64,000 bases of DNA from Nocardia brevicatena NBRC 12119. Lineage in GTDB: Bacteria; Actinomycetota; Actinomycetes; Mycobacteriales; Mycobacteriaceae. How positions within the stretch are numbered: the first letter of the stretch is position 1; the number at the start of each line of letters is the position of its first letter. Positions 40,501-54,005 of this stretch are shown here, piece after piece. Below the pieces are notes generated by a model that was not told the origin of the DNA, ran no database searches, and saw nothing but the letters and a program-made list of their open reading frames with translations. Both the position numbers and the translations under genes were made by a program. The stretch covers positions 38,040 through 102,039 of the forward strand of contig NZ_BAFU01000076.1 of NCBI RefSeq assembly GCF_000308495.1, in the 5' to 3' direction.

Positions 40501-43500
40501 TCGCGCTCGGTACGAGGCGGCATGTATTCCTCGCCGTCCGCGAACACCGGCTGCGGCAGCGCCGAACGGTCCAGCTTGCCGTTGGGGGTAAGAGGCATGG
40601 TCTCGAGCACCTGCACCGCGGCCGGAACCAGATACGCCGGCAGTGTGCGACCGAGCCTATCGCGGATCGTACGGCCCTCGATCACCGCGCCGGGAGCGAG
40701 CGTCACATAGCCGACGACTCGTTCCGCTGTCGCGACGGCAACGGCCTGGGCGACCTCGGGCAGCGCGCACAGTGCCGCTTCGATGTCACCGGGTTCCACC
40801 CGCTGCCCACGGACCTTCACCTGGAAGTCGCTACGGCCCAGGTACTCCAGTTCACCGGCCTTCGTCCAGCGGGCCAGGTCGCCGGTGCGATACAGCCGCT
40901 GCCCCGGATGGCCGAACGGGTGCGCGACGAAGGCGGCGCAGGTGAGGTCGGTGCGCGCGTGGTATCCACGCGCCACTTGGACACCCGCGGCGTACAGTTC
41001 ACCGGCCACGCCCACCGGCACCGGCTTCAGCCGGGAGTCCAGCACGTAGACCCGCGTATCGGACACCGGCGTGCCGATGGGGACCGTGGCACGGGTACTC
41101 GCCCCCGGCCGACAGCGATGGGCGGTGACGACCTCGGCCTCGGCCGGCCCGTACCAGTTCACCACCTCGGCGTTCACGAACACCTGCGCCGCGGCGTCGA
41201 CCGTGCGCTGCGCCAGCGCCTCACCGGCGACGAACACCCGCCGGATCGACGGCAGCTCGATGCCGGTGGTGTCGAGGAGAACCTCGAGCATCGACGGTAC
41301 GAAGTGCACCGTGGTGACCCGATGGCGGGCGATGGTGTCGGCGAGGTACACCGGGTCGCGATGACCGTCCGGTGCGGCGATCACGATCGGCGCGCCGGCC
41401 TGCAGCGGCCAGAACAATTCCCATACGGCGATGTCGAAGGTGATCGGAGTCTTGTACAGCACCGCATCGGAGACGTCGTGCGGCCACTGTCGCTGTGCCC
41501 ATGCCAATTGGCTCACGGTCGCGGCATGGGTCAGCGCGACCCCTTTGGGGACCCCGGTGGAGCCGGAAGTGAACAGAACATAGGCGACGTTGTTCGGCCG
41601 CAGCGGCGAGCGTCGCTCGCTATCCGTGATCGGGGTATCGGAGAGGTCTGTCGTCTCCACCCGATCGATGCACACCGCTTCCCGGCCGGCGGGCAGACCG
41701 TGGCCGTCCCCCGAGGTGGTGAGCACCAGCAGCGGACGGGCCGCGTCCAGCACACGGGCGATCCGCGCGCTCGGGTGGTCGGGATCGATCGGAAGAAAGG
41801 CGGCACCGGCCTTGACCACCGCGTACAGCGCGGTGATCAATTCGGCCGAGCGCCGAATCGCCACCGCCACCACTGTTTCCGGACCCGCACCGCGTGCGAT
41901 GAGCCACCGGGCGAGCCGATTGACGTGACGATCGAATTCCCCATAGGCGACAACCCCACCGTCCGGGAGCCGGAGCGCGGGGGCGTCCGGGGTTCGTGCC
42001 ACCTGCTCGTCGTAGATGTCGACCAGGGTGCGGGCCGCCGCCGCGGGGCCTGTGGTGTCATTCCACCGTTCCAGCATCAGGTGCTGCTCGGCGGCATCGA
42101 GCAGTTCGATCTCGCCGACCGGCGAGTCCGGCTCGGTCGCGGCGATATCGAGTACGCGCACGAACCGGTCGGCGAAGCCCCGTACGGTGTCCTCGTCGAA
42201 TAGGTCCGTGGCATAGGTCAGGCGCAGCGTCATACCGACCGGCTCGTTGTGGGTGCCGTGCCCCTCGCTCATCATCAGCAGCAGGTCGTAGACCGCGGCA
42301 CTGTCACCCGGGTCGACGTTCTCCACGGTGAGATCGGGCAGTTCGACGCGGGCCTGGGCCATGTTCTGATAGGCGAGCATCACCTGGAACAGCGGCGTAT
42401 GGGCGGCCGAGCGCACCGGATTCAGCGCTTCCACCAGTTGTTCGAACGGGATGGTGGCATGTTCGAAGGCCTGGATGTCGGTGCGCCGCACCTGTTCGAG
42501 CAGGCCCCGGAACGTCTGATCGAATATTATCCGGGTGCGCATCACCAGGGTGTTGACGAACATCCCGACGAGATTGTCGAGCGAGCGGTGGCCGCGGCCG
42601 GCATGAGGCACACCCACGGTGATGTCGTCGCTCCCGGACAGTTTCGACAGCAATACCGCCAGCGCCGCATGAATCACCATGAACGTCGTGACCCCGGCAC
42701 GCCGCGCCAGCGCCTCTACCCGGCTCTGCAACTCACCCGGGATCGTGATGTGGACGACGGCGCCGCATTGGGTGCGCTCGGGCGGCCGCGGGCGGTCCGT
42801 CGGCAGCTCGAGGAGATCGGGTATTCCCGCGAGCTGCGTTCGCCAATAGGCGAGATCGCGGGCGGCGCGCGAGTCCGGATCGTCCGCCGAGCCGAGCACT
42901 TCGCGCTGCCAGAGGGCGTAATCGGCGAACTGGATGGGAAGCGGCGCCCAATCCGGCCGATTGCCGCCGGAGCGCGCCCGGTAGGCGGTCACCAGATCGG
43001 CGGCCAGCGGCGCCACCGAATAGCCGTCACAACCGATGTGATGCGCGGCCAGAGCAATCACCCAGGCCTCGTCCGACAGCTGATACAGCGCCACACGCAG
43101 TGGCACGCCCGCCGCTACGTCGAATCCGAGAGCCGAGAAATCGGCCAACCGGCGCGACAGTTCCCGCTCGCCGATCGGCTCCGGGGTGAGGTCCCACGTC
43201 GCGACGACCTCGGACGCGGCGAGCACGACCTGGGTAGGCGTTCCGTCGACCGCCGGGTACATGGTGCGCAGGCTCTCGTGCCGTTCGACGATATCGCCGA
43301 CCGCTGCCGCCAGTGCCCCGAGATCGAGTGCGCCTTCGAGCCGAATGGCCAGCGGCACAATGTATCCGGGGGCGTTCGGATCGAACTGGTTGAGGAACCA
43401 CATGCGTACCTGCGCCGGTGACAGCGGGATATGATCCGGGCGCGGCCGCGCGGTCGGTGCCGGAAAACTCGGCACCGCGCGCAACCGTCCGATACGCTCG

Positions 43501-46500
43501 GCGAGGTCGGCGACGGTGGGCGCCTCGAATATCACTCGCACCGGTATGGACACGTCGAGGATGTCGCCGATGCGGCTCAGCGCGCGAGTCGCCAACAGCG
43601 AATTCCCACCCAACTCGAAGAAATCGTCCTGCGCGCCGATCTCCGGAAGCTCGAGCAGTTCGGCGAAGACCCCGGTCACGGCATGTTCGACGAGTCCCCG
43701 CGGCGCGCGGTATTCGGCTTCGCGGTTTCTCGGATCCGGTAGCGGCAACGCCCGGTAATCGACCTTACCGTTGGCCGTGAGTGGGATCGCGTCGACCCGG
43801 ACCACCGATGACGGCACCATATAGGCGGGCAGCCGTTCCAGCAGAAAACCCCGGACCTGTCTGCCGTCGAGCGGCTCCGCGGCGACCACGTAGGCGACCA
43901 GGCGCTGCTCACCACGGTCGGAGCGCACCTGCGCAACGGCCGCGTGCACCCGATCGTGCGTGACCAACGCGGCTTCGATGTCACCGAGTTCGATCCGCAG
44001 GCCGCGAAGTTTCACCTGGGTATCGGCACGGCCGATATAGCGCAGGCCGCCACCGGAATCCCAGCGGACCAGGTCACCGGTGCGGTACAGCCGGGCACCG
44101 CTCGAGCCGAGAGGGTCGGCGACGAATGTCGCACACGTCAGATCACGGCGTTCGTGATATCCGCGGGCGAGCTGGACACCGCCCAGGTACAGTTCACCGA
44201 TCACCCCCACCGGAACCGGACGCAACCGCGAATCCAGCACTCTTACCGTGACATTCGACTCGGGCACGCCGATCGGCACCACGGTGCCGTCCACGGTGCC
44301 GATCCGGTGGGCGGTAACACTGACGGCTGCCTCCGTCGGTCCGTACAAGTTATCGATACGCGCATCGCCGAGCTGTCGGAAACGCCGGACGGTTTCGGCC
44401 GGCAGCGCCTCGCCGATACACAGCACACGCCGCAGCTCCGGAAACTCACGCGGACCGGCCGCGGTGAGGAACGCGGCGAGCAACGACGGCACGAAGTCCA
44501 CGGTCGTCACTCGATACTCGGCCATCGGACGCGCCACCGACCCGGGGTCACGGTGTGCGTCGGGGCCGGCGATCACCAGTGCCGCACCACATGTCAACGC
44601 GGAGAACAGCTCCCACACCGACAGGTCGAATGTCACCGGCGTTCGCAACAACATCACATCGGTCTCACCGAGCCCGTAGTGATCCCGCATCCACCGGAGT
44701 TGGTTCACCACCGCGGAATGCGGGACGGCCACCCCCTTCGGCACGCCCGTCGAGCCGGAGGTGTAGATGACATACGCCAGATCGTCCGGGTACAGGGGCC
44801 GAATCCGATCGGCGTCGATTACCGGCGAGGGGTCCTTGCACTCACCGCCGAGGTCCGCGGTCGACCACACCGGTATATCGCCCGGTAGGTTCGCCTCGTC
44901 GCCGGGACGGGTGATGACCGCACTCGGCCGTGCGGCGGCGAGAACGGCACGGATCCGGTCGACCGGATGATCCGGGTCCAGGGGCAGGTAGGCGGCACCC
45001 GCCGCGTGGATCGCGTACAGCGTGGTCGGCAGATCGACACAGCGGCGCATCGCGACGGCCACCACCGTCCCCGGGCCGATTCCCCGCCCGATCAACGTGC
45101 GGGCCAGGGTATTCACCCGGGCCGCGTACTCCCGGTAATCGAGCCGGCCGCCGTCCTCGGCGTCGATCAGCGCCGTGTGCCGGGGTGTCGCCGCCGCCTG
45201 CGCGGCGAACAGGTCCGCGATCGTGGCGGCCGGGGCCTGTGTCGTCTTCCCGGTCGAACGCGCGGCCAGTTCACGCTTCTCGGCCGTGGTCAACAGGTCG
45301 ATATCGCCGATGGCGCCGGTGGGTTCGGCCACGGCCGCGCGCAGCAACAGCAGATAGCGGTCGAATACCGCGGTGACCGACGCCTCGTCGAACAGGTCGG
45401 TGGCGAAACCGAATTCGACCGCCATACCGGCCGGTTCACCATCCGGTGTCGGAGCGTCGACGAGGTTCAGATGCAGGTCGTACTTGGCGACGCTCGGGTC
45501 GGCCATCCGGACCGCCACCGTCAGGTCCTCGAATTCCACCGTGGGGATTCGGATGTTCTGAAACGAGAATCCCACCTGTGTCAGCGGAGCGTGTGCCGTG
45601 GAGCGCGGCGGGTTCAGCACCTCGACCAGTCGTTCGAACGGGATATCGGCGTTTTCGAAGGCGGCCAGATCGGTGGCCCGGACCTGATCGAGAAGTCGGA
45701 GGAACGAGGTGCCGGGCTCGATGCGGGTCCGCAGCACCAGCGTATTGACGAACATGCCGACCAGGCCGTCCAGGCCCGGCTCGCCGCGGCCGGCGATCGG
45801 GGTGCAGACCGCGATATCACCGGTTCCCGACAGTCTTGCCAGCAACGCGGCGTAGGCGGCGTGCATCACCATGAAGACGGTCGCGTCGTGACGGCGGGCC
45901 AGTGCGACCACCGCGCGATGGAGATCGGCGGGCAGTGTCGTGGCTACCGTCGCACCGCGGAAGCTCTGTTTCGCCGGTCGCGGACGGTCGGTGGGCAGGT
46001 CGAGTACTTCGGGCAGATCGGCGAGGGCCACCCGCCAGTACTCGGCCTGGGCGGCGGTCGGACTGTGCGGATCATCCTCGGTGCCGAGCAGCTTACGCTG
46101 CCACAGCGCGTAGTCCGCGTACTGCACCGGCAACGGCTCCCACCGTGGCGCCCGGCGCCGGACCCGGGCCTGGTATGCGGTTGTCAGGTCCGCGGCCAGG
46201 GGTGCCAGCGACGACCCGTCGAAGGCGATGTGATGGACGACGAGAACCAGGGTGTGGTCATCGGGTGCGCTGCGCAGCAGAGCGATCCGGAACGGGACCT
46301 CGGAGGTGACATCGAACCCGGCCGTCACCGCCGTAGCGATACGCTCCTCGACCTGGCTCGCCGCGACCGGAACCGGCACCAGGTGGGGCAGTACCGCTGC
46401 CGCCGATACGACCACCTGATGCGGTCCGCTGTCGCTGTCCGGATAGAGCGTACGCAGTGCTTCGTGCCGGTCGAGCACATCCGCGATCGCCGCCTGCATG

Positions 46501-49500
46501 GCGGCCACATCGAGGGCGCCCGACATGTGGACGACCAGTGGAATGTTGTACACCGGTGAATCCGGGTCGAACCGGTTCAGGAACCACATGCGCGTCTGGG
46601 CGGGCGACAACGGGATACGCTCCGGCCGTTCTTGCGGTACCAGCGGTTCCCGTCCGGCGGCCTCGCTCGTGCGCAGGCTCTCCGCCAAGGCCGCGACCGT
46701 CGGTGCGTCGAAGATCGCACGCAGCGCGATATCGACGCCGAAGGCGGCGCTCAATCGCGCCACCGCCCGGGTGGCCGACAGCGAGTTGCCGCCCAGGTCG
46801 AAGAAGCTGTCGAGAACACTGACACGCTCGACACCCAGCACGGCCGTGTACACCTCGGCGACGGTCCGCTCGGTCGCGTCCCGTGCCGCGACGAATTCCG
46901 TATCGGTGCTCCCGAACACCGGCTCGGGCAATGCCGTCCGGTCGATCTTGCCCACCGACGTCAGCGGCAGCGCATCGAGCACCAGCACGGTTTCCGGGAC
47001 CATATGCGACGGCAGGCGCTGCGCGGTGTATGCCGACAACTCCGCCTGGTCGACGGCGGTATGCGCCGGCACCACGTAGGCGGCCACACGCGTTCCGCCC
47101 TCCGTCGCGACGCCCACCACCACCGCGGCCGACACCGTGGGATGCCCCACGAGGACGGCCTCGATTTCGCCGAGTTCGATACGCTGGCCCCGTATCTTGA
47201 CCTGGAAGTCGGTGCGGCCGACATATTCGAGGGCGCCCTCGGATGTCCACCGCGCCAGGTCGCCGGTGCGGTAGATGCGGGCGCCGGGAGCACCGTACGG
47301 ATAGGCCACGAATGTGGTGGCCGTGGCAACCGGCCGGTCGAGGTATCCGCGAGCCAACTGCGTCCCGGCGATATACAGCTGTCCGGTCACCCCGACCGGC
47401 ACCGGCCGCAGGCGGGTGTCCAGTACCACGGCCTCGACACCGCGTATCGGGCCGCCGATCGTGACCCGCTCTCCGACGCGGAGTGGATCGCTGATCGCGA
47501 CCATGATCGTGGTCTCGGTCGGTCCGTATCCGTTGAACAACTGCCGGCCGGGCCCCCATACCGCAACCGTTTCCGCCGACACCGCCTCGCCACCGGCCAC
47601 CAGCACGCGCAGTGACTCCAGTCCGGCCGGCGACATCGTCGCCAGCACACTCGGCGTCACGAACGCATGCGTTACCCGCTGCGCTCGGACCAACTCCGCC
47701 AACTGCTGTCCCGCGAAGACATCCGGTGGTGCCACCACCAACGCCGCACCGTTCGCATGGGCCATGAGCAGCTCGAGCACGACCGCGTCGAATCCGGGTG
47801 CCGCCAGTTGCAATACCCGCGCGGAACTGTCGATCCGATAGCGTTCCCGCTGCTCGACCGCGAAATTCGCCAATCCCTCGTGGGTGACCGCGACACCCTT
47901 CGGCGTGCCCGTGGAGCCCGAGGTGTACACCACATAGGCCGTATCCCGGATACGGCAGGGGCGCATCCGGTCCGCGTCCGTCACCGACGCCGACGACCGC
48001 GCGGCGATATCGGCCGCGGTCTCCGGATCGTCGAGAACCAACTGCCGGACCGACTCCGCGAGCATGCCCCGGTACGCCCCGACCGTGAGCGCGACCCGGA
48101 CCCCGGCATCGGCGACCATGAGCGTCACCCGCTCGGACGGATTGCGGGGATCCACCGGGACGAACGCCGCCCCGGCCTTGGCCACCGCCCACATTCCCAC
48201 CACGAACTCCACCGACCGCGCCGACACCAGCGCGACCCGGTCTTCGGGGCCGATCCCCCACTCGATCAACCGACGCGCTATCCGGTTCGACCACAGATCC
48301 AGTTCGCCGTAGGACACGGTGCGTTCCCCGGAAATCACCGCCACCGCGTCGGGAACCCGTGCCGACAACACCTCAGCCAACACCCGCGGTGTCTCGAGGG
48401 GACCACCCGAAGCGGGCACCAGACCGGTCCACTCGTCCGTCGACAGCACGTCCACGGCACCCACGCGAGCATGCGGGTCGGCCACGACCCCCGCGAGGAC
48501 CCGGTTCAGCCGCGCGGCGAACTCTTCGACGGTGTCCCGATCGAACAGGTCCATCGCGTAGTCGATCCGCAGGGCGATATCGCCTTCGCCAGCCGTGTTC
48601 TCGGCGACGGTGACGATGAGGTCCACCTTCGCCGGTCGGGGTCCCGAATCCAGGACCTCCACCGTGAGCTCGGACAGTTCCAGGCTCGGACGGTCCATGT
48701 TCTCGAAGGCGAGATACACCTGGCACAGCGGCGCGTGCGCCGTCGAACGCCGCGGATCGATCTCCTCCACGACGCGTTCATACGGCAGGTCGCTGTGGGC
48801 GAAGGCGTCGACATCGACGTCTTTGACCCGCGCCAGAAACGCCATGAACGATTCGTCGGCGAGTACCTCGGTGCGCAACGGCACCGTGTTGACGAACATG
48901 CCGATCAGTGGTTCCAATGCCCGTTCACCGCGGCCCGCGACCGGTGTCCCGATGGTGATGTCGTCCGAATCCGAGAGCCGGGCGAGCAGTATGACCAAAG
49001 CGGCATGGACGACCATGAAGGTGGTGACGTTCGCCGTGCGCGCCAACCGCTCTAGCCCGGCGAATACCTCGGCCGGGATCACGGTATCGGCGATATCGCC
49101 GAGCATGGATTTCTGCGCCGGGCGCGGGCGGTCGGTCGGCAGTTTCAGCAGCGGCGGCTTCCCCGCCAACTGCTGTGTCCAGTAGCTCAACTGACGCGCC
49201 GCCGGCGAGTCCGGATCGCTCTCGTCGCCGAGCAGTTCGCGATGCCACATGCTGTAATCGGCGTAGTGCACCGTCAAGGGCTGCCAATCCGGCGTCTTTC
49301 CCTGTGACCTTGCTTCGTAGGCGGTCGCGACGTCGGCGGCGAGTGGCCGCAGCGACGAGCCGTCGCAGCAGATGTGGTGTAGAACGAGGACCAGCACGTG
49401 CCGATGTCTATCGGTGGATGCGAGCAGAGCGGCCCGGATGGGGGGATGCGAGCGCAGGTCGAACCCGAGTGACGCCGTCTCGTGGATTCGCCGCGCGATA

Positions 49501-52500
49501 TCATCCGGGTCGGTCGGGTCGGGTGTCAGGTCGAGACCGGCGGCAACGTGCTCGGCCGGCAGCACAACCTGGATCCCTGTCCCCTCGAAGGCGGGGAAGA
49601 CGGTGCGCAGAGGCTCGTGCCGATCGATCACATCCGTCAGTGCGGTGCGCAGCGCCGCCACATCGAGCCGCCCGGTCAGCTGCACCACCAGCGGAACGTT
49701 GTACGCCGCCGAGGTCGGATCGGCCTGATTGATCAGCCATATCCGGTTTTGCGCCGGCGCCAACGGGATCGGTTCGCCCCGCGGCCGCGGCCGCAGGGCG
49801 ACCCGGCTTCGACGTTCCTCCCCGGCGAGGTGCGCGGCGAGTTCGGCAATGGTCGGCTTGCCGAACAGATCACGTACCGATACCTCGCATCGGGTCAGCT
49901 CGGCGATCCGCACGGCGGCGCTGGTCGCGGTGAGCGAATTGCCGCCCAGGTCGAAGAAGTGGTCCAGGACGCCGACCCGCTCGACCCCCAGTACTTCGGC
50001 GAAGACGTCGGCAATCGTCTCCTCGACGAGCGTACCGGGCGCCACATACGCCGCGGCCGAATCGAAGACCGGTTCGGGCAGTGCGCGGTGGTCGATCTTA
50101 CCGTTGACCGTCAGCGGCAACTCGGGCAATACGACGATGCTCGCCGGCACCATGTATTCCGGCAGTACCGCCGCCACATGTGCGCGCAGGGCGTCGCCGG
50201 CACAGACCTCGTCGCCGGCGGATACCACATAGGCGACCAGCCGGGCCGCTTCCGTACCGGGGCGATGCACCACGACGACCGCTGTCGAGACCGCGTCGTG
50301 GGTCAGCAGCACGGTGCGGATCTCGTCGAGCTCGATTCGGAATCCACGCAGCTGGATCTGCTGGTCGGCCCGTCCGCGGTATTCCAACTCGCCTCGGTGG
50401 TTCCGGCGCGCGACGTCGCCACTGCGGTAGAGCCGCTCGCCCGGCCGGCCGAACGGGTTGGCAACGAAGCGCGCCGCACTCGGCGCCGGTCGGTCGAGAT
50501 ATCCGCGGGACAGTTGGGTTCCCGCGACATAGATCTCGCCCCAGGCACCCAGTGGCACCGGCCGCAACCGCTCATCCAGGACATATGTGTGCAAACCCGG
50601 CAGCGCCGGTCCGATGGCGCTCGGCGCGCCCGGCACCGCGATAGCCGGTGTCATGGGGAGGTAGGTGACGAAAACCGTGGTCTCGGTGATGCCATAGCTG
50701 TTGGCCAGCACGGGGTGCCGTGGATTGCGCTCGTACCAGTTTCCCAGTCCCGCCGGATCGAGGCGTTCGCCCGACAGGATGACCAGCCGCAACGACAGCT
50801 CCCCCTCGGGGGCGCCCGCGTCCGCGTACCGCTCTCGTGCCGCCGCGAACTGATGGAAGGCCGACGGAGTCTGGTTGAAGACGGTCACCTTCTCGCGTGC
50901 CGCCAGACGGACGACATCGTCGGGCGAACGTGCGGTGAGGCCGTCCACCACCACCACCCGGCCGCCGGTGACCAGCGCACCGAAGATCTCCCACACCGAG
51001 TAGTCGAACGCGAACGAATGGAACAGCGTCCACACGTCGTCGCCGCGGACACCGATCTCGGCGCACGCGTTCACCAGGTAGGTGGCGGCGGCTCGATGGC
51101 TGATCGCCACGCCTTTCGGCCGGCCCGTCGATCCGGAGGTGTAGATGACATAAGCGATGTTGTCGGGGCGCAGCGTGCCCGTCCGATCGGCGTCCGTGAT
51201 CGGCGCCGCGGCCTCGGTGGGGTCGTCGTCGAACAGTACGACGCGGCCGGGATCGGCGGGCACGTACTCGCGTATATCGCGGTTCGTCACCACGACGATC
51301 GGATCGGCATCGTCGAGCACATACTCCAGCCGGTCGGTCGGGTGCGCGATATCCAGCGGCAGGTACCCGGCACCCGACTTCAGTACGGCCAGCGCGACGA
51401 CGAGCAGATCGGCGTCCCGCGGCATCGCGATGGCCACCAGTGTTTCCGGCCCCGCACCGCGCGCGATGAGCGTGCGAGCGAGTCGGTCGGACCGTTCGTC
51501 CAGCTCGCGATAGGTGAGGGTGGTCGCCCCCGACGTCACGGCCACGGCGGAGGGTGTTGCCGCGGCCTGGCGTGCGAGCAGATCCACGAGTGTCGCATCG
51601 GTGGTCGTGCCGTCATGGCCGGCGAGTTCGCCGACAATGCGCGATTCCTCGGCGGAATCGACGAGTGGGATCTCGGCCACGGGGGTGTCGAGGGGCGATT
51701 CCATCAGCCGCTGTAGGAACTCGATGAACCGTATTGTGTGCGATTCGAGCTCGTCCTGAGCGTACAGATTCGCGTTGCCGTGCAGTTCGAACAGCAGTGG
51801 CCCGTCGGCTCCGGGCCGGTACAGGTTCAACTGCAGGTCGTCCAGGGCACCCGAGGTCAGGGCGCGGTAGCGGCCCACGGCCGAGCCGAGGCGGATCTCG
51901 GAGTCGAAGAAGAGGATATTGACGACCGGGCCGAACGAATTGGCCGCCGCGTCCATCGCATTCGAGTCGCGGCGCAGATCCTCGAACCGGTAGAGCTGGT
52001 GCCGTATCGCCGAGACGAGTTCGGACACCGATACGCGGACCAGCTGTTCCACCGTGGTCGTCGGGTTCACCGCGAAGCGGATCGGCACCATATTCGCCAA
52101 CATCGCGAAGGCGTTGCGCAGGCGCCGCGTCACCCGGCCGCTGACCGGCATCGACAGCACCACATCGTCGGCGCCGGTCATCCGGGCGAGGAATGCGGCG
52201 AATGCGGCGACCACCACCTGCGCGGGCGATGCCTGCAGGTCGTCGGCGAAACGGTCGAGCAGCTCGGACAGCCGCGCCGGCAGCTGCCGGCCCGCGAAGT
52301 GATCGTCTTCACTCCATCGCGCGGTACGGCCGGACAGACTCGCCGGTGCCGGAAGGTCGGCAACCTTGTCGAGCCAGTATGCCCTGTCGGCCTCGAAGCG
52401 GGATCCGGCGCGATACGCGCGCTCGGCCTCGGCCACCTCGCGCAGGTCGGCCGCGATCAGGGGAGGCGGCTGTGTGCCCTCGAGGATGGCGTTGTAGCGC

Positions 52501-52991
52501 GCGGCCGTCCGGCTCATGAAATTGAAGGCACCGTAGCCGTCGATCACGAGATGGTGGGCGCGCGCATACCATAGATACCGTTCTTCGGCGATCCGGATGA
52601 GCCGTGTCACGGTGAGCCGGTCGTGGCTCAGGTCGATTGCCTTGGTGTTGTAATCGCGGCGCATCCATTCCATGGCCGCCGCGAACGGATCGTCCTCGTC
52701 GCTGAAGTCCAGCACGGGCTCGGCGTAGGTGATGCCGCGGTCGACGAATTGATAGGGGTGTCCGTCGCGTTCGACCACGCGGACGACAAGGGACTCGGTT
52801 TCCCTGCCGGTGTCGTTCACCGCCTCGGTGAACGCATCGACGTCTATCGTGCCCTCGATCTCGACGTAATGTGCGATATTGACGGCCGGCCTGCCGGGTA
52901 GATTGTCGGCAAGCCACATGCCGTACTGCGCCCGCGACAGCGGTATCAGATCCAGGTCGTGGTCGACAGCCGCGGCCGACTTCGGATTCAT
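28545..52991 (-). CDS. Giant seven-module NRPS (8148 aa), C-A-T x4, C-A-T-E, C-A-T, C-A-T-TE
   Basis: Carrier serines lie near residues 1014, 2067, 3127, 4190, 5247, 6765 and 7835. All seven C domains keep HHxxxDG. Module 5 carries an E domain (about 5280-5720; [19 protein letters not shown]), followed by a DCL-type C6 ([16 protein letters not shown]). The end is a TE (7895-8148; [12 protein letters not shown]). C1 resembles the EntF condensation domain ([18 protein letters not shown]), implying an acyl- or aryl-capped first residue. Specificity positions read by eye: A1 DYWNISSVF (unassigned), A2 DALFVGGIM, A3 DLWDLILVS, A4 DIWHFAWVV (Ser-like clade, unassigned), A5 DALFAGIIV, A6 DALFMGGIL (A2/A5/A6 probably hydrophobic), A7 DFWSVGMVH (one change from Thr). 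The expected product is a capped heptapeptide with D-residue 5. GAGGGG precedes the ATG. Confidence 0.95.
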   Translation of the reverse strand: MNPKSAAAVDHDLDLIPLSRAQYGMWLADNLPGRPAVNIAHYVEIEGTIDVDAFTEAVNDTGRETESLVVRVVERDGHPYQFVDRGITYAEPVLDFSDEDDPFAAAMEWMRRDYNTKAIDLSHDRLTVTRLIRIAEERYLWYARAHHLVIDGYGAFNFMSRTAARYNAILEGTQPPPLIAADLREVAEAERAYRAGSRFEADRAYWLDKVADLPAPASLSGRTARWSEDDHFAGRQLPARLSELLDRFADDLQASPAQVVVAAFAAFLARMTGADDVVLSMPVSGRVTRRLRNAFAMLANMVPIRFAVNPTTTVEQLVRVSVSELVSAIRHQLYRFEDLRRDSNAMDAAANSFGPVVNILFFDSEIRLGSAVGRYRALTSGALDDLQLNLYRPGADGPLLFELHGNANLYAQDELESHTIRFIEFLQRLMESPLDTPVAEIPLVDSAEESRIVGELAGHDGTTTDATLVDLLARQAAATPSAVAVTSGATTLTYRELDERSDRLARTLIARGAGPETLVAIAMPRDADLLVVALAVLKSGAGYLPLDIAHPTDRLEYVLDDADPIVVVTNRDIREYVPADPGRVVLFDDDPTEAAAPITDADRTGTLRPDNIAYVIYTSGSTGRPKGVAISHRAAATYLVNACAEIGVRGDDVWTLFHSFAFDYSVWEIFGALVTGGRVVVVDGLTARSPDDVVRLAAREKVTVFNQTPSAFHQFAAARERYADAGAPEGELSLRLVILSGERLDPAGLGNWYERNPRHPVLANSYGITETTVFVTYLPMTPAIAVPGAPSAIGPALPGLHTYVLDERLRPVPLGAWGEIYVAGTQLSRGYLDRPAPSAARFVANPFGRPGERLYRSGDVARRNHRGELEYRGRADQQIQLRGFRIELDEIRTVLLTHDAVSTAVVVVHRPGTEAARLVAYVVSAGDEVCAGDALRAHVAAVLPEYMVPASIVVLPELPLTVNGKIDHRALPEPVFDSAAAYVAPGTLVEETIADVFAEVLGVERVGVLDHFFDLGGNSLTATSAAVRIAELTRCEVSVRDLFGKPTIAELAAHLAGEERRSRVALRPRPRGEPIPLAPAQNRIWLINQADPTSAAYNVPLVVQLTGRLDVAALRTALTDVIDRHEPLRTVFPAFEGTGIQVVLPAEHVAAGLDLTPDPTDPDDIARRIHETASLGFDLRSHPPIRAALLASTDRHRHVLVLVLHHICCDGSSLRPLAADVATAYEARSQGKTPDWQPLTVHYADYSMWHRELLGDESDPDSPAARQLSYWTQQLAGKPPLLKLPTDRPRPAQKSMLGDIADTVIPAEVFAGLERLARTANVTTFMVVHAALVILLARLSDSDDITIGTPVAGRGERALEPLIGMFVNTVPLRTEVLADESFMAFLARVKDVDVDAFAHSDLPYERVVEEIDPRRSTAHAPLCQVYLAFENMDRPSLELSELTVEVLDSGPRPAKVDLIVTVAENTAGEGDIALRIDYAMDLFDRDTVEEFAARLNRVLAGVVADPHARVGAVDVLSTDEWTGLVPASGGPLETPRVLAEVLSARVPDAVAVISGERTVSYGELDLWSNRIARRLIEWGIGPEDRVALVSARSVEFVVGMWAVAKAGAAFVPVDPRNPSERVTLMVADAGVRVALTVGAYRGMLAESVRQLVLDDPETAADIAARSSASVTDADRMRPCRIRDTAYVVYTSGSTGTPKGVAVTHEGLANFAVEQRERYRIDSSARVLQLAAPGFDAVVLELLMAHANGAALVVAPPDVFAGQQLAELVRAQRVTHAFVTPSVLATMSPAGLESLRVLVAGGEAVSAETVAVWGPGRQLFNGYGPTETTIMVAISDPLRVGERVTIGGPIRGVEAVVLDTRLRPVPVGVTGQLYIAGTQLARGYLDRPVATATTFVAYPYGAPGARIYRTGDLARWTSEGALEYVGRTDFQVKIRGQRIELGEIEAVLVGHPTVSAAVVVGVATEGGTRVAAYVVPAHTAVDQAELSAYTAQRLPSHMVPETVLVLDALPLTSVGKIDRTALPEPVFGSTDTEFVAARDATERTVAEVYTAVLGVERVSVLDSFFDLGGNSLSATRAVARLSAAFGVDIALRAIFDAPTVAALAESLRTSEAAGREPLVPQERPERIPLSPAQTRMWFLNRFDPDSPVYNIPLVVHMSGALDVAAMQAAIADVLDRHEALRTLYPDSDSGPHQVVVSAAAVLPHLVPVPVAASQVEERIATAVTAGFDVTSEVPFRIALLRSAPDDHTLVLVVHHIAFDGSSLAPLAADLTTAYQARVRRRAPRWEPLPVQYADYALWQRKLLGTEDDPHSPTAAQAEYWRVALADLPEVLDLPTDRPRPAKQSFRGATVATTLPADLHRAVVALARRHDATVFMVMHAAYAALLARLSGTGDIAVCTPIAGRGEPGLDGLVGMFVNTLVLRTRIEPGTSFLRLLDQVRATDLAAFENADIPFERLVEVLNPPRSTAHAPLTQVGFSFQNIRIPTVEFEDLTVAVRMADPSVAKYDLHLNLVDAPTPDGEPAGMAVEFGFATDLFDEASVTAVFDRYLLLLRAAVAEPTGAIGDIDLLTTAEKRELAARSTGKTTQAPAATIADLFAAQAAATPRHTALIDAEDGGRLDYREYAARVNTLARTLIGRGIGPGTVVAVAMRRCVDLPTTLYAIHAAGAAYLPLDPDHPVDRIRAVLAAARPSAVITRPGDEANLPGDIPVWSTADLGGECKDPSPVIDADRIRPLYPDDLAYVIYTSGSTGVPKGVAVPHSAVVNQLRWMRDHYGLGETDVMLLRTPVTFDLSVWELFSALTCGAALVIAGPDAHRDPGSVARPMAEYRVTTVDFVPSLLAAFLTAAGPREFPELRRVLCIGEALPAETVRRFRQLGDARIDNLYGPTEAAVSVTAHRIGTVDGTVVPIGVPESNVTVRVLDSRLRPVPVGVIGELYLGGVQLARGYHERRDLTCATFVADPLGSSGARLYRTGDLVRWDSGGGLRYIGRADTQVKLRGLRIELGDIEAALVTHDRVHAAVAQVRSDRGEQRLVAYVVAAEPLDGRQVRGFLLERLPAYMVPSSVVRVDAIPLTANGKVDYRALPLPDPRNREAEYRAPRGLVEHAVTGVFAELLELPEIGAQDDFFELGGNSLLATRALSRIGDILDVSIPVRVIFEAPTVADLAERIGRLRAVPSFPAPTARPRPDHIPLSPAQVRMWFLNQFDPNAPGYIVPLAIRLEGALDLGALAAAVGDIVERHESLRTMYPAVDGTPTQVVLAASEVVATWDLTPEPIGERELSRRLADFSALGFDVAAGVPLRVALYQLSDEAWVIALAAHHIGCDGYSVAPLAADLVTAYRARSGGNRPDWAPLPIQFADYALWQREVLGSADDPDSRAARDLAYWRTQLAGIPDLLELPTDRPRPPERTQCGAVVHITIPGELQSRVEALARRAGVTTFMVIHAALAVLLSKLSGSDDITVGVPHAGRGHRSLDNLVGMFVNTLVMRTRIIFDQTFRGLLEQVRRTDIQAFEHATIPFEQLVEALNPVRSAAHTPLFQVMLAYQNMAQARVELPDLTVENVDPGDSAAVYDLLLMMSEGHGTHNEPVGMTLRLTYATDLFDEDTVRGFADRFVRVLDIAATEPDSPVGEIELLDAAEQHLMLERWNDTTGPAAAARTLVDIYDEQVARTPDAPALRLPDGGVVAYGEFDRHVNRLARWLIARGAGPETVVAVAIRRSAELITALYAVVKAGAAFLPIDPDHPSARIARVLDAARPLLVLTTSGDGHGLPAGREAVCIDRVETTDLSDTPITDSERRSPLRPNNVAYVLFTSGSTGVPKGVALTHAATVSQLAWAQRQWPHDVSDAVLYKTPITFDIAVWELFWPLQAGAPIVIAAPDGHRDPVYLADTIARHRVTTVHFVPSMLEVLLDTTGIELPSIRRVFVAGEALAQRTVDAAAQVFVNAEVVNWYGPAEAEVVTAHRCRPGASTRATVPIGTPVSDTRVYVLDSRLKPVPVGVAGELYAAGVQVARGYHARTDLTCAAFVAHPFGHPGQRLYRTGDLARWTKAGELEYLGRSDFQVKVRGQRVEPGDIEAALCALPEVAQAVAVATAERVVGYVTLAPGAVIEGRTIRDRLGRTLPAYLVPAAVQVLETMPLTPNGKLDRSALPQPVFADGEEYMPPRTEREAALAQIVAQVSGADRVSVTANLFEIGVNSLSAARIAARAGVALGIEVGIRDIFDEPTIAGLARRIAARTPVAQIPLAPRLRPERVPLAVAQRRMWFLNQFDTDSAAYNICFAARLSGPLDIEALRAAFLDVTARHEPLRTTYPAIDGEPCQVVGEVPVGLVPDPEPIADEAELADRIRQVTEAGFDVAESAPVRVRLYRTGAGDHVLVLVVHHIAADGASMAPLARDVFTAYGERLHGRAPQWEPLPVQYADYAIWQRELLGAEDDPASPISRQIAYWTEVLDGAPELLDLPTDRPRPATVSTAGAGIRFGIPARLHEEIVRLAQGEGVTVFVVLHAALALLLARTAHSDDISVGTPVAGRGHRSLDDLVGMFVNTVVLRTRVREDRTFRELLAEVREVDVEALAHADVPYERLVDTLECTRSTAYTPLYQVMFGLQNMREARLGLPGLGVELLDPGLAQAKTDLTVVLRERFDSDRPAGIEGEIVYATDLFLAATAESLAERFVRVLDAVTADPAAAVSAIDLLDAAEARQLVPARGGDAAPPCPLPELLASAVAADPSAIALIGETETLTYAELDRRSNRLAAHLLALGVGPDAHTALAVPRSVDYQVAMWAIAKAGAAFVPMDLRYPRERIAHMVDDAGVDVGITVASARSSLPDGVRWLVLDDPRSAAEIAAHSDRPVTDADRTRTPRIRDTAYVIYTSGSTGTPKGVMVTHEGLASFAAEQRARYRVDPTSRVLHVAAPAFDAVLLEVLMAVAAGASMVVSPPEVFGGRELAQLIRSQGVTHAFLTPSVLATMSPADLDTVRTLAVGGEMVSADLIASWAPGRQLHNIYGPTESTIVVTMSEPVQPGDTITIGGPIRGAQAVVLDARLRPVPVGVPGELYLSGAALARGYLGRPALTAAAFVANPSGDPAARMYRTGDIVRWTARHTLEYIGRLDFQIKVRGQRIELGEIDAALVALPGVASAVTVSRHGFGGHPLLAAYIVAESAAVVDPSAVRVRLAGILPAHMVPAAITVLDRMPLSSTGKVDRKALPEPVVETGAGDTVAASTDLERTIAAAFADVLGVTSVGATSSFFALGGDSIMSIQLASRLKSAGVIVRARDIFERKTVRGLAQVAEAAERMTLAELPGGGVGEIPRPPIVSWFTERLGAANRFAQSMLVRVPGDARLDHVTATVQALLDRHDMLRSRLREHRLEVLPVGAVEAADSVSVRTFQEDEAPGSDGFSAVVEAALRAASDRLDPAEGRMLQVVCLLPAPGVGAEGRALVVIHHVAVDGVSWRILLPDFAAAWQQSVQGRAVELPAQGTSMRRWAHALTAAAAERVGEFELWHRMGTAADPLLGSEALDPSVDTQSTVRYLTASVPADVTSALLEAIPEVVRGGIDDALLAGLAVALTRWRERRGSGHVGMKVLLEGHGREEQIAAGADVSRTVGWFTNAYPVALDLDGFDGVDLRAAVKSVKDQLREIPDKGIGYGLLRYLDTDTADRLAAAPEPQISFNNLGRAGIDLAALSGLAWVPTDEQFDRRAAFDPDMPAAAVVTIDVNIVDTECGPTLSAHIGYASRLLEHDDVAELVDTWIDIVTEIAAAARADDDWGLSRADVALVDITRSDLDAFADRYGPLTDVWPPAPLQAGLLFHAEFAAGELDVYTAQAVLTLAGTVDENRLGHAVQALLVRHPNLRAAFTRTAAGVPVQVVPADTPVHWRSVDLSGSATDLDELIEAERAVIFDPAAPPLLRFLVVTVGPRDFRLVLTAHHLLLDGWSLPLLCRELIGLYAVRGRPDLLPPAPSYRDYLEWLDRRDHNAGIQVWREALRDIDGPTVVADPHTAAIADIPIDLPIVLDRAATEELVEFARTRAVTMATIVQFAWAVVLGNLLGVERVVFGSTVSGRPEDLPGVESMIGLFINTIPVAVDLGRDRTIEDALNRLQAHNTRLLDHHHLELSQILTAAGDLHLFDTLVVFESYPVDSSGLGDADIDGMRVVSAEGRDAAHYPITVQAHHTDELHIRIRYQRARVAADTAAGLVARLETVLRVVAIEPYTRLGALDLLSADERRELVPATGGRAEPPRLLADLLAAGAAVDSDAAALVSAGRTVSYAELDAWSNRVARQLIDWGVGPGDHVALALARSVEFVVGLWAVTKAGAAFVPVDSRNPAERIALMVEHADIRMAITAEALRDLLPDAVRSLVLDDRGTSAAIAVRSSDPVTDAERVHTPHIRDTAYVLYTSGSTGTPKAVAVTHEGLANFAAEERIRFEVDTGARVLQCAAPGFDAMILEVLLAHTNGAVLVLPPPEVFAGAELAEFIRSQRVSHAFITPSVLATMSPADVDSLRVLMAGGEAVSPETVAAWAPGRRLVNGYGPTETTILACISGPLSPGAAVTIGAPIRGVEALVLDAWLRPVPAGVAGELYLAGVQLARGYPSRSAATAGAFVANPFGAAGSRMYRTGDLARWAPDRTLEYLGRRDFQVKIRGQRVELGEIEAVLAAIPGVEHAVVVQRTDERGIDRLVGYLAGDGEVDPSGVRAVARTRLPAHMVPDVFMVLTELPLTSTGKLDRLALPAPEFTDDREWVAPRTDAERCVAEVFAKVLGIDRVGATDNFFDLGGDSLSATRAAAQLSTAVGVRVGVRDLFETATVADLAAGLARFGRDGRARPAPRTRPALVPLSPAQQRMWFFNQFDTSAGAYNVPLVIRLKGELDLDALRRACELVIDRHESLRTKFPMTDGVPHQVTVAVEEVAPALVPLPVDEQQLMQRAAASVSTGFDVTQAPPVRVELFALGDSDHVLMITVHHICADGQSMLPLARDMAAAYQASRQGTTPAWPALPVQYADYALWQHEFLGDEHDPESVTSRQLRFWKETLGGLPELLELPTDLPRPPVASLRGSAVGFELSAELHTRIGTVARAANATVFMVLHAVLTILLSRLSGVDDIAVGSPVAGRGARELDNLIGMFVNTLVLRSRVSSRQSFAELLAATRETDLAAFGHADVPFEQVVEALNPHRSTAHLPLYQVTLDVQNLSKAVLRLPGLTVEPVEHGFDQAQADLNVKLVERFDDRGRPDGMMGRLTFATDLFVEQTMTRFAHAYVRILEEVTANPGVVVGDIDLVDPVQRRVLLDAAGTDGTAVAETTPAELFAARVADRPDAIAVTDGVSRLTYAELDRRAIRMAARLIEHGVGPESLVAVALPRSVDLVAGLLAVARAGAGYLPLDIAYPPQRLRFILDDARPAAVLASVETAPAVPECAVPVVLVEDCAADVPIDPVPVVSGVRPDNVAYVIYTSGSTGRPKGVAVGHREAVTLFTHAAERFDIGPDDVWTMSHSYAFDFAVWEMWGALLFGGRLVVVDHDVSRTPEALVDLVVRERVTVLSQTPSAFYGFAAAEREYRESDRGGADLALRYVVFGGEALDASRLAGWFAAHDPGSPRLVNMYGITETTVHVTFAEITEARVAGIGSPLPGMRVYVLDERLRPVPVGVAGEIYVAGGQLSRGYPEAPALTAARFVANPFGPVGARVYRSGDVGRWRISANGLELLYIGRADAQVQLRGHRIELGEVESALLRHPGVTRAAAAVHLHERGVEQLIGYVVGADGQRIDPAEVREVAAQVLTSYMVPSAVVVLPDLPLTVNGKLDRKALPEPSFDISAVGFVAPRTRTEKLICDVYAQVLGVPRVGASDGFFDLGGNSLLATMVVSELRVHGVTLSLPWMFDDATPRALARRAGDSESGSGLQVLLPLRASGSRPPIFCVHPAGGLAWFYGGLVEYLHEDRPIYGLQDPHVVAGEPRAESVDELAERYVAEIREVQPDGPYHLLGWSLGGLIAHAVAVRLQRAGAVVGVLAVLDSAVGALDGPDASPDTIDDRLPGRLMADLLGGWRELFELGDDVRADTPEQAWAVVRDQVTGTGMFTAEQVDRVMTSFETASDIAAHYRPEVFEGDLFFFTAGKDHADHEALARGWRPSVSGEVHNTVVDARHLELSHPNALAVVGSTVERFANEC

Positions 52992-53384
52992 TCTCCAACC
53001 CCTCGCTCAGATTCGGAGGCCCCCGCGGCGGGCAGAACCACGTCCCCTGCCCATGCTCGAGATCGCCTGTATATGCACTCCGGCCAGGCCGAAGCGGTGT
53101 CCACACCCCTGCAGTCGGACACTTCTTAGAGCAAACAGCTATAGAACGCCGGAGTCATGCTAACCACGTCCACCTCACACTTCGCAATAAAGACGACGTT
53201 TCATCCTTCGGCGCGTCGAGCACGCCATCCGCAAACCGACGACATCGCGACTCGACCCCGGCCGTGCGGCGAGACGCCGCCGTGGCGACGAGTTTCGATC
53301 GGAGAGGACGAATCTCCCGCCGGCGCTCAACAAGGTTGATTAGGCTGTGGGCGGCAATCCGCCGGGGCCGGCGAAGGGGGTGCT
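52992..53384. other. Divergent promoter region of the giant NRPS
   Basis: The stretch of 393 bp separates the NRPS ATG from a hypothetical gene on the other strand. A dyad GTGTCC-N14-GGACAC (53097-53122) sits about 106 bp upstream of the NRPS start and is a weak operator candidate. A TATA-like TCTATAG lies nearby on the minus strand (about 53135). No iron box, Zur box or RNA gene was recognised. Confidence 0.35.
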
Positions 53385-54005
53385 GTGTGCGGGCGTGCCC
53401 CTAGGTCCCATCTCGGGAATTCGATGAGGACCGCTGCGGCGGCGAGGAATGGGGGCGCAGTGGAAGGCCGTGGTGTTTTCGGTCCGTTGCCGGACAGCCG
53501 GGCCGTGTCGACGATATTTGCCCGAACAGCCGATTACGGCAAGGGCGCGACCGATCCCGGGTGCGGGATACTCGGGTCCATCGCGGGTCTCGTCGACGTG
53601 CACCGGCGCATGGAAGCGGTGCGGCCGAGCTGGGGCGATGGGGTGACGATGTGGAGTTCGGGGGCCGGGGGCATGGTATTGCCGTCGATGGATGTCGACG
53701 CCGATCCGTTCCTCGACATCTGGGAGGAGGCACAGCGGCACATGTCGGCAATCGACCTGGAGGCATGCAGGATCCTGGGTGAACCCCCCATCGGTTCCGT
53801 GGAACATCACGAGGGCCTGGGCACGATTTTCTGCCGTATGGCCTACTTGTACACGATTTCGTTCAACCGGTTCGTACTGGACGGCCCAGAGGGGAAGAAC
53901 CGCAAACAGCTGGCCCGCGCGTACGTCTCGTACGAAAATCTCGCGCATGATCTGGTCTGCGGGAAAAAGTATTTGCCTTCTCCGACAGGCAACCCCGAGA
54001 CCTGA
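53385..54005 (+). CDS. Hypothetical protein divergent from the NRPS
   Basis: The 206-residue protein has no recognisable family. From about residue 40 the composition is convincingly protein-like, with Trp/Met/aromatic-rich segments (VTMWSSGAGGMVLPSMDVDADPF) and helical stretches (FLDIWEEAQRHMSAIDLEA; FCRMAYLYTISFNRFV; KQLARAYVSYENLAHDLV). It is soluble by eye, with no signal peptide. The GTG at 53385 has a GAAGGGGG ribosome binding site four bases upstream. An ATG at 53424 is an alternative. The divergent position next to the NRPS could reflect a role in its regulation or immunity, but nothing in the sequence shows it. Confidence 0.55.
   Translation: MCGRAPRSHLGNSMRTAAAARNGGAVEGRGVFGPLPDSRAVSTIFARTADYGKGATDPGCGILGSIAGLVDVHRRMEAVRPSWGDGVTMWSSGAGGMVLPSMDVDADPFLDIWEEAQRHMSAIDLEACRILGEPPIGSVEHHEGLGTIFCRMAYLYTISFNRFVLDGPEGKNRKQLARAYVSYENLAHDLVCGKKYLPSPTGNPET

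Noticed and set aside
52992-53384. Iron-box (IdeR/DmdR) site for the giant NRPS
   Set aside because: Only fragments such as GGTTAGCATGAC were seen. No TTAGG-x-TAACCTAA-like palindrome is present.
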